In this document: one piece after another, positions 7,982 through 16,035 of the stretch
Position numbering within the stretch: the stretch's first letter is position 1
Layout: the number at the start of each line of letters is the position of its first letter
NCBI GenBank assembly: GCA_026647215.1
Contig: JAPKHC010000019.1
Location: 78,653-142,652 of the forward strand
DNA length: 64,000 bases
From: F1-120-MAGs118 sp013360535
GTDB lineage: Bacteria; Planctomycetota; UBA1135; GCA-002686595
Direction: 5' to 3'
The notes under the pieces: model-generated
Database searches by the model: none
What the model saw: only the letters and a program-made list of their open reading frames with translations
What the model was told of the DNA's origin: nothing
Translations under genes and position numbers: made by a program

Positions 7982-9160
7982 ATGAAGCTCTTCGCACCCG
8001 CCCTGTGCGCGCTCGCCGCGCTCGTTTTCCCGGTCGCCGCGCAGGACGCGCCGAAGCTCCCGGCCGACACCGAGATCGTCACGCTCGAATCCGGCCTCAA
8101 GTACTCGGTGCTGCGCGCCGGGGACGGCAAGACCAAGCCCAAGACCGGTGACGTCGTGAAGATGCACTACACCGGCTGGCTCACCGACGGCACGGTGTTC
8201 GACTCGTCGGTCACGCGCGGCGAGCCGTTCTACTTCGAGCTCGGCCGCGGCAAGGTCATCAAGGGCTGGGACGAGGCCGTCGCGCGGATGACGAAGGGCG
8301 AGAAGCTCAAGCTGACGATCCCGTCCGAGCTCGGCTACGGCGCCCGCGCCACGGGCAAGATCCCGGCCGGTGCGACGCTGATCTTCGAGGTCGAGATGCT
8401 CGACGTGCCGTGGAGCTTCGCGGCGGTCGACGCGGGCCTGAAGAAGACGACGCCGTCGGGCATCGGCTATCAGGTGCTGTCGGGCAGCGCGCCCGCGCCG
8501 AAGGACGGAGACTTCGCGCGCTTCACGTTCGCGCTGTGGCGCCCGTCGGGCGACCTGCTGACGTTCGGCGAGGACGAGGCGATGCGCGCGCGCAAGTCGC
8601 CGTCGAAGGGCCTGAGCATGGTGGTCGGCGATGCGCCGTCGCCCGCGCTCAACGAAGGCCTGAAGCTCTGCCCCAACGGCGGCTCGGTGCGCCTGGAGAT
8701 CCCCGCCTCGGTGTGCTGGCCGAACAAGCTGCCGCCGGACCTCAAGCCCGAGCAGCTCGTCACCTGGCAGATCAGCGTGTACGAGGTCTCGCAGTTGCCC
8801 GCGTTCTCGATGCCGGCCGCGGACAAGCTCGTCAAGCTGCCGAGCGGCCTCGCCTACGAGGTCATCAAGGAAGGCACGGGCAAGGCGCCGACCGCGAACG
8901 ACCGCGTGACCGTGCACTACATCGGCTGGCTCGACAACGGCAACCGCTTCGACTCGAGCTACACGCGCGGCACGCCGGCGTCCTTCGGCCTGAACGGCGT
9001 CATCAAGGGCTGGACCGAAGGCCTGCAGCACATGAAGGAAGGCGGCATCGCCAAGTTCGTGATTCCCGCCGAGCTCGGCTACGGCGCCGCCGGTGCGGGC
9101 GCGGACATCCCGCCCAACTCGACGCTCGTGTTCTACATCGAGCTGATCTCGGTGCCGTAG
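7982..9160 (+). CDS. Exported multi-domain FKBP peptidyl-prolyl isomerase
   Basis: 392-residue exported protein (signal peptide ending PVAAQ at about residue 21) that should catalyse cis-trans isomerisation of prolyl bonds in the periplasm. The first FKBP domain (about 35-140) has HYTGWLTDGTVFDSS and VIKGWDEAV. The third (about 290-392) has HYIGWLDNGNRFDSSYTRG, VIKGWTEGL and the ELGYGAAGAGADIPPNSTL loop. The middle segment (about 150-275) has FKBP-like spacing but lacks the YTG and GYG motifs, so it looks like a degenerate domain used for chaperoning or as a spacer. It ends at a terminator-like hairpin facing a convergent gene. Confidence 0.9.
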   Translation: MKLFAPALCALAALVFPVAAQDAPKLPADTEIVTLESGLKYSVLRAGDGKTKPKTGDVVKMHYTGWLTDGTVFDSSVTRGEPFYFELGRGKVIKGWDEAVARMTKGEKLKLTIPSELGYGARATGKIPAGATLIFEVEMLDVPWSFAAVDAGLKKTTPSGIGYQVLSGSAPAPKDGDFARFTFALWRPSGDLLTFGEDEAMRARKSPSKGLSMVVGDAPSPALNEGLKLCPNGGSVRLEIPASVCWPNKLPPDLKPEQLVTWQISVYEVSQLPAFSMPAADKLVKLPSGLAYEVIKEGTGKAPTANDRVTVHYIGWLDNGNRFDSSYTRGTPASFGLNGVIKGWTEGLQHMKEGGIAKFVIPAELGYGAAGAGADIPPNSTLVFYIELISVP

Positions 9161-9180
9161 TCCGCCTGCGCGCGTCGACG

Positions 9181-9215
9181 CGAGCCCGCCCGGGAGTCAC
9201 TCCTCGGCGGGCTCG
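9181..9215. terminator. Hairpin between convergent genes
   Basis: A perfect 10-base-pair inverted repeat (CGAGCCCGCC at 9181-9190 and its complement at 9206-9215), with a 15-base loop, sits 20 bases after the FKBP stop and is followed by TTCGTTT. The stop codon of the opposite-strand gene lies in the loop, so it could end transcription from both sides. Confidence 0.5.
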
Positions 9216-9718
9216 TTCGTTTCCGCGGGAGCACCGCGGCGGCGGCGCCAGCTCTCGCGCGTGACGGCGCCGGTGGCGTCGAAGTGCAGCGTCGTGCGCT
9301 GGTCCCAGGCGCCCTCGTGCTGCAAGAGCACGAGCGAGTGCGGCTGCACGCTGCCCTGCGGGTCGATGAGCACGGCGTGTTCGCCCTTGCGCCGCGCCTG
9401 CGGACCGACCTGCAGCGCTTGCAGCGCGATCTCGTCGGGAAGAGCGCTCCACGTGGCGTCACCGCGCGCGTCGACCACCCGGAAGCCCGGGCTCGTTCCG
9501 CCGCCCGAGAGCCGGTACTCGAGGCGCACGGGGCCACCGCTCGACTGAGCGAGGGCGCGCGCACGTTCGACCGACCTCGCGAGCGCCTCGACGCCGTCCT
9601 CGAGCCGCTGGCGCGGCCGCAAGAGCACGAGCCCCGTCGCCGACGCGACGAGCAGCACGACGCCGATCACGATCACCGGCGCGCGCGAGCGAGAAGGGCC
9701 TGTGGAGTCGGTCTGCAT
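9197..9718 (-). CDS. Single-pass membrane protein, pseudopilin-like
   Basis: 173 residues: a short basic N-terminus, one hydrophobic segment (about 14-35, VIVIGVVLLVASATGLVLL), a helix continuing through VERARALAQSSGGPVRLEY, then a beta-rich soluble domain. The helix-to-sheet transition resembles GspH/FimT-type minor pseudopilins, but the prepilin peptidase motif (Gly followed by a hydrophobic helix with Glu at +5) is not evident, so assignment to a secretion system is only suggested. It is divergent from the next membrane-protein gene with a 41-base spacer. Confidence 0.65.
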   Translation of the reverse strand: MQTDSTGPSRSRAPVIVIGVVLLVASATGLVLLRPRQRLEDGVEALARSVERARALAQSSGGPVRLEYRLSGGGTSPGFRVVDARGDATWSALPDEIALQALQVGPQARRKGEHAVLIDPQGSVQPHSLVLLQHEGAWDQRTTLHFDATGAVTRESWRRRRGAPAETNEPAEE

Positions 9719-9759
9719 CGGCGTGGGGCGAGGATACAGTCTCGTCGAGCCGCAGCGCC

Positions 9760-10770
9760 GTGAACCCCGCCGTCGTCCACACCGAACGCCAACCTGCGCC
9801 GTCGCGCGCCCGCGAGCTCGCGAGCCTCGCGTTCGTCGCGCTGCTCGCGTTCCTGTTCGACGTCGCGCGCCTGCACTTCAACGACGAGTTCGGGCCGGGC
9901 TCGCTGCTGCGCGTCGCGGGACTCGCGGAACCCGCCGCCGCGACGCCGTTCCAGTACCGCGTGTTGACTCCATGGCTCGTGCGAGCGCTGCACTCCGCCG
10001 TCGGGGGCTCGCTCTCGCCGCTCACGCTGCTGCGTGCGGTCGACGTCGTCGCGCTCGTCGGCGCGTGGCTCGCCCTTCGCTCGCTCGCGCGCCGCCTGTT
10101 CGCGAGCGAGGCCGACGCGCACTGGACGGCGTTCCTCGCGCTCGCGCTGCTGCCGTTCCACTTCGTCTTCTCGCGCGAGTATCCGTTCTGGTACGCGTGG
10201 GACCTGACCTCGTTCGCGGTCTTCTCGGTCGGCCTCGCGCTGCTCGAGCGCCGCGCGTGGCTCGCGTACTACGTGCTGTTCGCGCTCGGCACGCTCAACC
10301 GCGAGACGACGTGTTTCCTCACGCTCGTGCACGCGACGACGGCGTGGAAGAGCACGCCCCGCGCGCGCCTGTTCGCCCATCTGGCGGCGCAAGTCACGTT
10401 GTGGATCGCGCTCAAGCTCGCGCTGCGCGAGCTCTACACCGGCTCGCGCGGCGCCGACATCGCGCAGTGGACGTGGCGCGAGAACTGGGACGCGCTGCGC
10501 GATCCCGCGAGCTGGCGCTGGTACCTGCTCGCCTTCGGCGGCACGTGGATCCCGCTCGTGCTGTTCTTCCGGCGCATTGCGAGCCCGTGGATTCGCGCGG
10601 CCCTCGTCGCGTGCGTCCCGATGCTCGTTGGCCTGTTCCTCGTCGGCGTGTGGACCGAGCTGCGCATCTTCGGCGAGCTCATCCCGATCGTCGCGCTCGG
10701 CCTCACGGCGCTCGTGCGCGCGCGCGACGGCGCGGCCGTCAGTTCAGGGTCCGCACCTTCGGCAACGTGA
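9760..10770 (+). CDS. Polytopic membrane protein of unknown function
   Basis: 336 residues with about eight hydrophobic segments and an early conserved-looking motif FQYRVLTPWLVRAL before the second segment. The arrangement of luminal charged residues (LNRETT, YTGSRGAD) recalls uncharacterised glycosyltransferase-C or EpsG-like membrane proteins, but no catalytic motif is clear. The GTG start at 9760 is preceded by a -10-like GATACAGT about 27 bases upstream. The 3' end overlaps the convergent lipoprotein gene by 32 bases. Confidence 0.65.
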   Translation: MNPAVVHTERQPAPSRARELASLAFVALLAFLFDVARLHFNDEFGPGSLLRVAGLAEPAAATPFQYRVLTPWLVRALHSAVGGSLSPLTLLRAVDVVALVGAWLALRSLARRLFASEADAHWTAFLALALLPFHFVFSREYPFWYAWDLTSFAVFSVGLALLERRAWLAYYVLFALGTLNRETTCFLTLVHATTAWKSTPRARLFAHLAAQVTLWIALKLALRELYTGSRGADIAQWTWRENWDALRDPASWRWYLLAFGGTWIPLVLFFRRIASPWIRAALVACVPMLVGLFLVGVWTELRIFGELIPIVALGLTALVRARDGAAVSSGSAPSAT

Positions 10771-11356
10771 AGCTGGTGCTCGCGTCGGCCTTCGTCCACA
10801 GGCCGACCTTGCCCGCCTCGGTGAACGTCGTGTCGTCGACGCCGAGCGACAGCGTGCCGCACGTGACGACGATGCTCGCGCCCTTCATCGTCGCGCTGAA
10901 GTCGAGCCAGCCGCCGGGCAGCTCGCCCGAGATCGACGCGAGCTGCGTGCGCTTGCCGCCTTCGACCTTGTAGATGCGCAGGTTGTTCTCGAGCGGGTTC
11001 CAGCGCGAGATGTAGTAGTTGTTCGCGTCCTTCGCGCGCCACACGACGCCGCCGCCCTGATCCTCGAGGCCACCGTCGGCGCGCAGGCGCGTCGCGATCT
11101 CGACGTCGGGTCCGAACGTGCCGTTGGAGAACTCGATGTTGTAGGTGTGGCCGGTGTTGTCGGTCACGACGCGCAGCAGCTCGCCGTCGATCGGATCCTT
11201 GATCCGCGTCCACGTCGCCGGCGTGCCCGCGCCGTTGGTCTCGGCCTGGATCCAGCCGAGCGTCGCATTGGCGCCGTCGACGGGGCCCCGATCGCAGTTC
11301 GTGCAGTTGCAGGCGGCGGCGAGGACGAGCGGCAGGGCGAGCCAAATGGACTTCAT
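10739..11356 (-). CDS. Putative lipoprotein with concanavalin-like domain
   Basis: 205 residues beginning with a lipoprotein-type signal (LVLAAAC, Cys at about residue 16), followed by a Cys-rich NCTNCDRG stretch and a beta-rich domain. Segments such as VVWRAKDANNYYISRWNP and GGWLDFSATMKGASIVVTCG fit the laminin-G/DUF1080-like beta-sandwich found in many sugar-binding or extracellular proteins, without obvious catalytic residues. Its ATG overlaps the aspartokinase stop (ATGA), so it is co-translated with that gene although no functional link is evident. Tail-to-tail overlap with the upstream membrane-protein gene is 32 bases. Confidence 0.68.
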   Translation of the reverse strand: MKSIWLALPLVLAAACNCTNCDRGPVDGANATLGWIQAETNGAGTPATWTRIKDPIDGELLRVVTDNTGHTYNIEFSNGTFGPDVEIATRLRADGGLEDQGGGVVWRAKDANNYYISRWNPLENNLRIYKVEGGKRTQLASISGELPGGWLDFSATMKGASIVVTCGTLSLGVDDTTFTEAGKVGLWTKADASTSFTLPKVRTLN

Positions 11357-12675
11357 CGGGAACCTTCTTGCTGGAGGACCTTCTCGAACAGTTCAGAGTG
11401 CAGCGTGCGGGCTGCTAGCGCGAGATCGCGCTCGGGCAACACCAGCACCCGCGTGGCGGGCGGGCCGACCAGCCACTGGGCGCGCACGTCGATGCCGACG
11501 GCGGCGAGCTGGGCCAGCGCGCCCTCGGCGGCGCCGCAGCCGACGGCGGCGACCGTCGCGAGCTCACGCTCGAGGCTGACGCGCGAGGCGGCGGCGACGA
11601 GCGCACGCGCGAGGCTCTCGCTCCACGGCACGAGCAATTCCAGCGTCGGGCCGCGCTCGCCCAGTTGCAGCGCCTCGAGGCCCTCGTGCGCGAGCGCCGC
11701 CTCGACCTTCGCGCGCACGGCCTGCGGCTCGCCACCTTCGAGGCGCGCGAGCATCACGTTGCGACGGCAGGCGATGCCGACCGCCTCGCGCCCCGCTCCT
11801 TCGGCCGCGACCAGCGTTCCGGCGTCCTGCGGCTCGCGCACGCACAGCACGCGCCCGGGAATGCCCGCGCGGGCGAGCGGCTGGATCGACTCCGCGTGCA
11901 GCACGCCCGCGCCATGGCGCGTGAGCTCCGCCGCCTCGCCGTAGGACATGCGCCGCAGCGTGCGCGCCTCCGGCACCAGCTTGGGATCGGCCGTCATCAC
12001 GCCGCCGACTTCCTTCCAGAAGCACACCTCGCTCGCACCGATCGCCTCGCCGATCAGGGTCGCCGAGAGGTCCGAGCCGTTGCGCCCGAGCGTCGTCAGG
12101 CGGCCGTTGGCGTCGGCCGCGACAAACCCGGTGATGACCGGAATGCCGTCGAAGCGCGCGAGCGCGTCGCGCACGCGGACCGCGCTCTGCGAGAGCACCT
12201 TCGCGCGCCCGTGGTTCGAATCGGACTGCAGCCCGAGGTCGTAGGCGTCGATCGGCACGGCCTTGAGGCCGATCGAGTTGAGGAACGCCGCGACGATCCG
12301 CGCGCTGGCGCGCTCGCCGAAGCTGAGCACGTGGTCGCGCTCGAGTCCGGTCAGGTGGCGGTGCGCGCGGATCGCGCCGAGCACCGTCGCGAGCTCGGCG
12401 AAGTGGCGATTGAGCATCTCCGGGTCGAGCTCGAGCTGCGCCAGCAGGCTGCGGTGGCGCACGCGCACGGGCCCGAGCTCGTCGCGCCCTTCGGCGGCGG
12501 CCTGGGCGACCCGATCGAGCGCCGACGTGACGCCCTCGACCGCGCTCACCACCGCCACGGGACGCTCGTGGACCCGCGCGGCGAGAATTGCACCGACACG
12601 GCGCACCGCGGGGCCGTCGGTCAGGGAGGCGCCGCCGAACTTGTGGACGGGACGCGGGGTCGGATCGGGGGGCAT
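11353..12675 (-). CDS. Aspartate kinase
   Basis: 440-residue amino-acid kinase that phosphorylates aspartate at the head of the Lys/Thr/Met pathway. The N-terminal nucleotide site is HKFGGASLTDG. The central region has TLGRNGSDLSATLIG, the ADPKLVPEARTLRRMSYGEAAEL stretch typical of aspartokinases, and LHAESIQPLARAGIP. A C-terminal region of about 140 residues would be the ACT-like regulatory part (LLVPWSESLARAL, VGCGAAEGALAQLAAVGIDVRAQW), although it is divergent. The ATG at 12675 is close to the KFGG motif, as expected. It shares an 80-base divergent promoter region with the LeuA-like gene. Confidence 0.85.
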   Translation of the reverse strand: MPPDPTPRPVHKFGGASLTDGPAVRRVGAILAARVHERPVAVVSAVEGVTSALDRVAQAAAEGRDELGPVRVRHRSLLAQLELDPEMLNRHFAELATVLGAIRAHRHLTGLERDHVLSFGERASARIVAAFLNSIGLKAVPIDAYDLGLQSDSNHGRAKVLSQSAVRVRDALARFDGIPVITGFVAADANGRLTTLGRNGSDLSATLIGEAIGASEVCFWKEVGGVMTADPKLVPEARTLRRMSYGEAAELTRHGAGVLHAESIQPLARAGIPGRVLCVREPQDAGTLVAAEGAGREAVGIACRRNVMLARLEGGEPQAVRAKVEAALAHEGLEALQLGERGPTLELLVPWSESLARALVAAASRVSLERELATVAAVGCGAAEGALAQLAAVGIDVRAQWLVGPPATRVLVLPERDLALAARTLHSELFEKVLQQEGSR

Positions 12676-12715
12676 GTTCGGGGGAGCCGGCGGGCCAGAT
12701 CCGCGGCGCGCGGCC

Positions 12716-12721
12716 TATGAT
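12716..12721 (+). promoter_or_regulatory. -10 element (TATGAT) of the LeuA-like gene
   Basis: TATGAT matches five of six bases of the sigma-70 -10 consensus, 34 bases before ATG 12756. No convincing -35 is seen. Its position overlaps the upstream in-frame ATG at 12717, which argues that translation starts at 12756 instead. Confidence 0.45.
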
Positions 12722-12755
12722 AAGGCGCTTCTCGACGCGCAACGAACTCCAGACC

Positions 12756-13979
12756 ATGACCTCCATCGACCGCGACAGCCTGATCTACGACTGGAACACG
12801 ACCGGCGAGGCCCCCAAGAAGCCCGCGGGAGCGATCCAGTTCGACGACGAGACCCTGCGCGACGGACTGCAGAGCCCGTCCGCGCGCGACCCCGAGCTCG
12901 CCGACAAGATCGCGCTCGTGCAATTGATGGACCAGCTCGGGCTGCACACCGCCAACGTCGGCCTGCCCGGCGCCGGTGCGCGCGCGCGCGAGCACATCAC
13001 CGCGCTCGTGCGCGAGATGGCGGGCCTCAAGATCAAGGCCAACGTCGCCTGCCGCACCGTCATCACCGACATCGCGCCGGTCGTCGACGTCGTGCAGGCG
13101 ACCGGCCAGCCCGTCGAGGTCTGCGCCTTCATCGGCTCGTCCCCGATCCGCCAGTACGCGGAGAACTGGGAGATGGGCACGATGCTCAAGCTCTCGAAGG
13201 ACGCCGTCGAATTTGCCGTGAAAAACGGCCTCGACTGCATGTTCGTGACCGAGGACACGACGCGCGCGCACCCCGACGACGTCCGCGCGCTCTACACGAC
13301 CGCGATCGAAGCCGGCGCCAAGCGCGTGTGCGTCTGCGACACGTGCGGCCACGCGACGCCCGTCGGCACCGCCAAGCTGATCCGGCACGTGAAGAGCATC
13401 GTCGACGCGACCAATCCGAAGGTCGGCATCGACTGGCACGGCCACCGCGACCGCGGCCTCGGCCTCGCCAACGCGCTCGCCGCCCTCGAAGCCGGCGCGA
13501 CGCGCGTGCACGCGACGGCGCTCGGCGTTGGAGAGCGCTCGGGCAACGCCGAGATGGACCTGCTGCTCGTCAACCTGCGCCTGCTCGGCTGGATCGACAA
13601 CGACCTCTCGGTGCTCGGCGACTACGTGCGCCTCGCCCACAAGGCCATCGGCGTCCCGCTGCCCTCGAACTACGCCGTCTTCGGCTCCGACGCCTTCGAG
13701 ACCGGCACCGGCGTCCACGCCGCCGCCGTCATCAAGGCCTTCAAGAAGGGCGACCCCTGGCTCGCCAATCGCGTCTACTCGGGCGTCCCCGCCGACATGG
13801 TCGGCCTCGAGCAGGTCATCAAGGTCGGCCCCATGTCGGGCAAGTCCAACGTGATCTGGTTCCTCGAGAAGCACGGCGTCCAGCCCACCGACCAGGCCGT
13901 CGACGCCGTCCTGCAGCTCGCCAAGACCACCCCGCGCCTCCTCGACACCTCCGAGATCCTCGCCGCCGCGCGCGGCTGA
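12756..13979 (+). CDS. LeuA/homocitrate-synthase-like acyltransferase (HMGL-like)
   Basis: 407-residue member of the DRE-TIM metallolyase family (2-isopropylmalate, citramalate and homocitrate synthases). The active-site segments are FDDETLRDGLQS (Arg and Asp of motif 1, about residues 31-42), the metal-binding HxH in WHGHRDRGLGLA, and the signature ALGVGERSGNAEMD. It is shorter than canonical LeuA (about 510 residues) and lacks the C-terminal allosteric domain, ending after VLQLAKTTPRLLDTSEIL. Exact substrate is unclear; condensation of acetyl-CoA with an alpha-keto acid is the expected reaction. It is divergent from an aspartokinase gene, consistent with amino-acid biosynthesis. Confidence 0.82.
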   Translation: MTSIDRDSLIYDWNTTGEAPKKPAGAIQFDDETLRDGLQSPSARDPELADKIALVQLMDQLGLHTANVGLPGAGARAREHITALVREMAGLKIKANVACRTVITDIAPVVDVVQATGQPVEVCAFIGSSPIRQYAENWEMGTMLKLSKDAVEFAVKNGLDCMFVTEDTTRAHPDDVRALYTTAIEAGAKRVCVCDTCGHATPVGTAKLIRHVKSIVDATNPKVGIDWHGHRDRGLGLANALAALEAGATRVHATALGVGERSGNAEMDLLLVNLRLLGWIDNDLSVLGDYVRLAHKAIGVPLPSNYAVFGSDAFETGTGVHAAAVIKAFKKGDPWLANRVYSGVPADMVGLEQVIKVGPMSGKSNVIWFLEKHGVQPTDQAVDAVLQLAKTTPRLLDTSEILAAARG

Positions 13980-14066
13980 GCGCGGAGACGTCCGACGCCC
14001 CGCTGCCCAACGAACTCTTGTCCAGACCCCGGAGCGCTTCAGGCGCTGGGAGGACCGGCGATCGGA

Positions 14067-15788
14067 TCAGGACAGCTGATCGATCCGCCAAACAGCGGTA
14101 GCGATCTTGGCGAGCTGTTTCTGGCGCCGATCGATGGACTGCGGGGTCCACTCCTGAAAGTCGGATGCCAAACGAGCAGTAAGCGCCCAGGCACTCTTGG
14201 CATAGGCGTCTCGCTTCACGGCGAACGCGGCGTTGCCCAGATCGCGGTTGGGGGACGACGCGAGCAACGCCATGTTGCCCAGTCGATGCACGAAATCGTC
14301 GAGCTGCTCACTGGCGAACTCCTCCCACCCGACAGTCGGGTGCTCAGGAAGGATGTGTTCGACGGAGATGGACGGATCGTCCTTGTCTGGCCGCGTTCCG
14401 CTCACGTGGTGTTCCAGCTCGCTGAGCAGGTACCGCACCAGCTTGCGGTTGCGGGCGGCCGCCGTGCGCAGGGATCGGTCCGCGAAGGCGGCCTCGAACT
14501 GCGCGTCGGAGACGTACACCGACCGCAGCACCTCCAATGTGCCGCGAGCGTCCTGGAGCTTGCCGGTAGCGAGACCAAGCGCCGCTGCGTGGTAGGCGCG
14601 TTCCTGATCCGAGGTGTGCAGGCCGCCGATCACGTTGTAGCGCAGGGAGATGATGACGCAGCTGCGGAGCACGACCTCGAAGGCCTCATCGCCAAGGCTG
14701 CGCCGGGCGGCCATGAGCAGCGGGAACGGCTGACGGACGCTGAACATGCGCAACGTGCTCACCAACTCGCGCCACGGCGCCGACCAACCGGGAGTCTCGG
14801 GCTGGGTGAGGGCCACGTACGTCTCGACGTCGACATCCATCTCGCGCAACAGCTCGAAGACCTGAGCGCGAGTGGTGACGCGGCTTCGGATCACCTTGAA
14901 CAGTTCCGTCTGGCGCGCTGAAGGGTGACGACTGTTCCAGTGGTTCCGCAGGAAGTCGGGGAGGCTCTCGGCGCCCAGACGGCTCAGCAGGGACTCCCAC
15001 TGATCTTCCAGTGCCCGGAGCTCGGCCTCGTGCTCCTCGGAACGATGCAGCACGGAGAAGAGGTAGTTCTTGAGGAGGTCCGTTGCCGAGAGCCGTACAC
15101 CGCGGGCATTCAACGTCTCGAAGACCTTGTAGGCATTCAGTTCGTCTGAAACGGTGATGACCGTGAAGAACAGCTTGTCGCTCATCGAATCGACGAGCTG
15201 AGCGAGCGCTCGGCCTCGGTTCGCGAGCTCGACGGACTTGATGTGGTCCTCGACCTTGCGCTCAAACCACTCGAAGGCGCTGCGGAGTGCGCGCTCGGAC
15301 GCCTTGAACCCGTGCTGGGGCAGTCGTTGGGCGAGCGGAACCAGATAGGTCTGGTAGTAGCGGTCGTTGTTGCGGTTCAGCGTGAGCTTGGAGCGGGTCA
15401 CGAGCGTGACCGGATCGAGGTATCCGACATAGGTCTGCCGGAGCTGGGCGAGTCGCTGCCCATTCTGTTCCGCGTCGACCCCTTGTTCGATGAGACGCTG
15501 CAGGCCTCGGAGGGACGCGAGCACGATCAGGCTCAGCGTCGTCAGGCGCTGCTGGCCGTCGATGACCTCAAAAGTCTTGTCGTCCGTCGACTGAAGCACG
15601 AGGTAACCCATGTAGTGCGAAGTCTCGCCTCCGCTCGTCATGGTCCCGAGCAGGTCCTGCCACAGGTCGTCCCACTCGGCCTCGGTCCAGCTGTAGTCAC
15701 GCTGGAAGCGCGGGACACGGTAGGTCAATCCGTTCCCGAGCAGCTTGCGAAACGTGTCGTTCTGGGTCTTGAAGCTGGTCGCTGCCAT
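14067..15788 (-). CDS. GmrSD-type DUF262/DUF1524 restriction-like protein
   Basis: 573 residues combining an N-terminal DUF262 ParB-like nucleotide-hydrolase domain (IDGQQRLTT at about 76-84, FETLNARGVRLSATDLLKNY near 250) with a C-terminal DUF1524 HNH-like nuclease domain (SVEHILPEHP near 470, RLGNMALL near 500). In GmrSD and relatives these domains form a modification-dependent nuclease against phage DNA. ATG 15788 directly precedes a conserved-style start; frames continuing upstream look non-native. By eye its GC content is lower than that of its neighbours and it stands alone between housekeeping genes, suggesting acquisition by transfer. Target and activity are unproven. Confidence 0.85.
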   Translation of the reverse strand: MAATSFKTQNDTFRKLLGNGLTYRVPRFQRDYSWTEAEWDDLWQDLLGTMTSGGETSHYMGYLVLQSTDDKTFEVIDGQQRLTTLSLIVLASLRGLQRLIEQGVDAEQNGQRLAQLRQTYVGYLDPVTLVTRSKLTLNRNNDRYYQTYLVPLAQRLPQHGFKASERALRSAFEWFERKVEDHIKSVELANRGRALAQLVDSMSDKLFFTVITVSDELNAYKVFETLNARGVRLSATDLLKNYLFSVLHRSEEHEAELRALEDQWESLLSRLGAESLPDFLRNHWNSRHPSARQTELFKVIRSRVTTRAQVFELLREMDVDVETYVALTQPETPGWSAPWRELVSTLRMFSVRQPFPLLMAARRSLGDEAFEVVLRSCVIISLRYNVIGGLHTSDQERAYHAAALGLATGKLQDARGTLEVLRSVYVSDAQFEAAFADRSLRTAAARNRKLVRYLLSELEHHVSGTRPDKDDPSISVEHILPEHPTVGWEEFASEQLDDFVHRLGNMALLASSPNRDLGNAAFAVKRDAYAKSAWALTARLASDFQEWTPQSIDRRQKQLAKIATAVWRIDQLS

Positions 15789-16035
15789 GGGCTGTTCGCA
15801 AGTGTAGCGAGCGCCCGACACAAGTCCGGCGCCATTCGAACGCAAGGCCGAGGCCCGGAGTGACCCTCGCCGAAACGCTGGCGATCCGCGCGCTCCGTGT
15901 CCGTAGAACAGCCCTCGTCCCGACGTTCCATGACGAAGAAGTTCCCTCCGTCGCCCAGCGAGGGCTTCGCGCGGTCGAGGGGCGCTGGTAGCGTTCGGTC
16001 GGCGGCGCCGGCGGGCTGCGGCGGCGCCGGAGACC

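Noticed and set aside
12717..12755. Upstream ATG for the LeuA-like gene
   Set aside because: It overlaps the TATGAT -10 element, so it would not be in the transcript.
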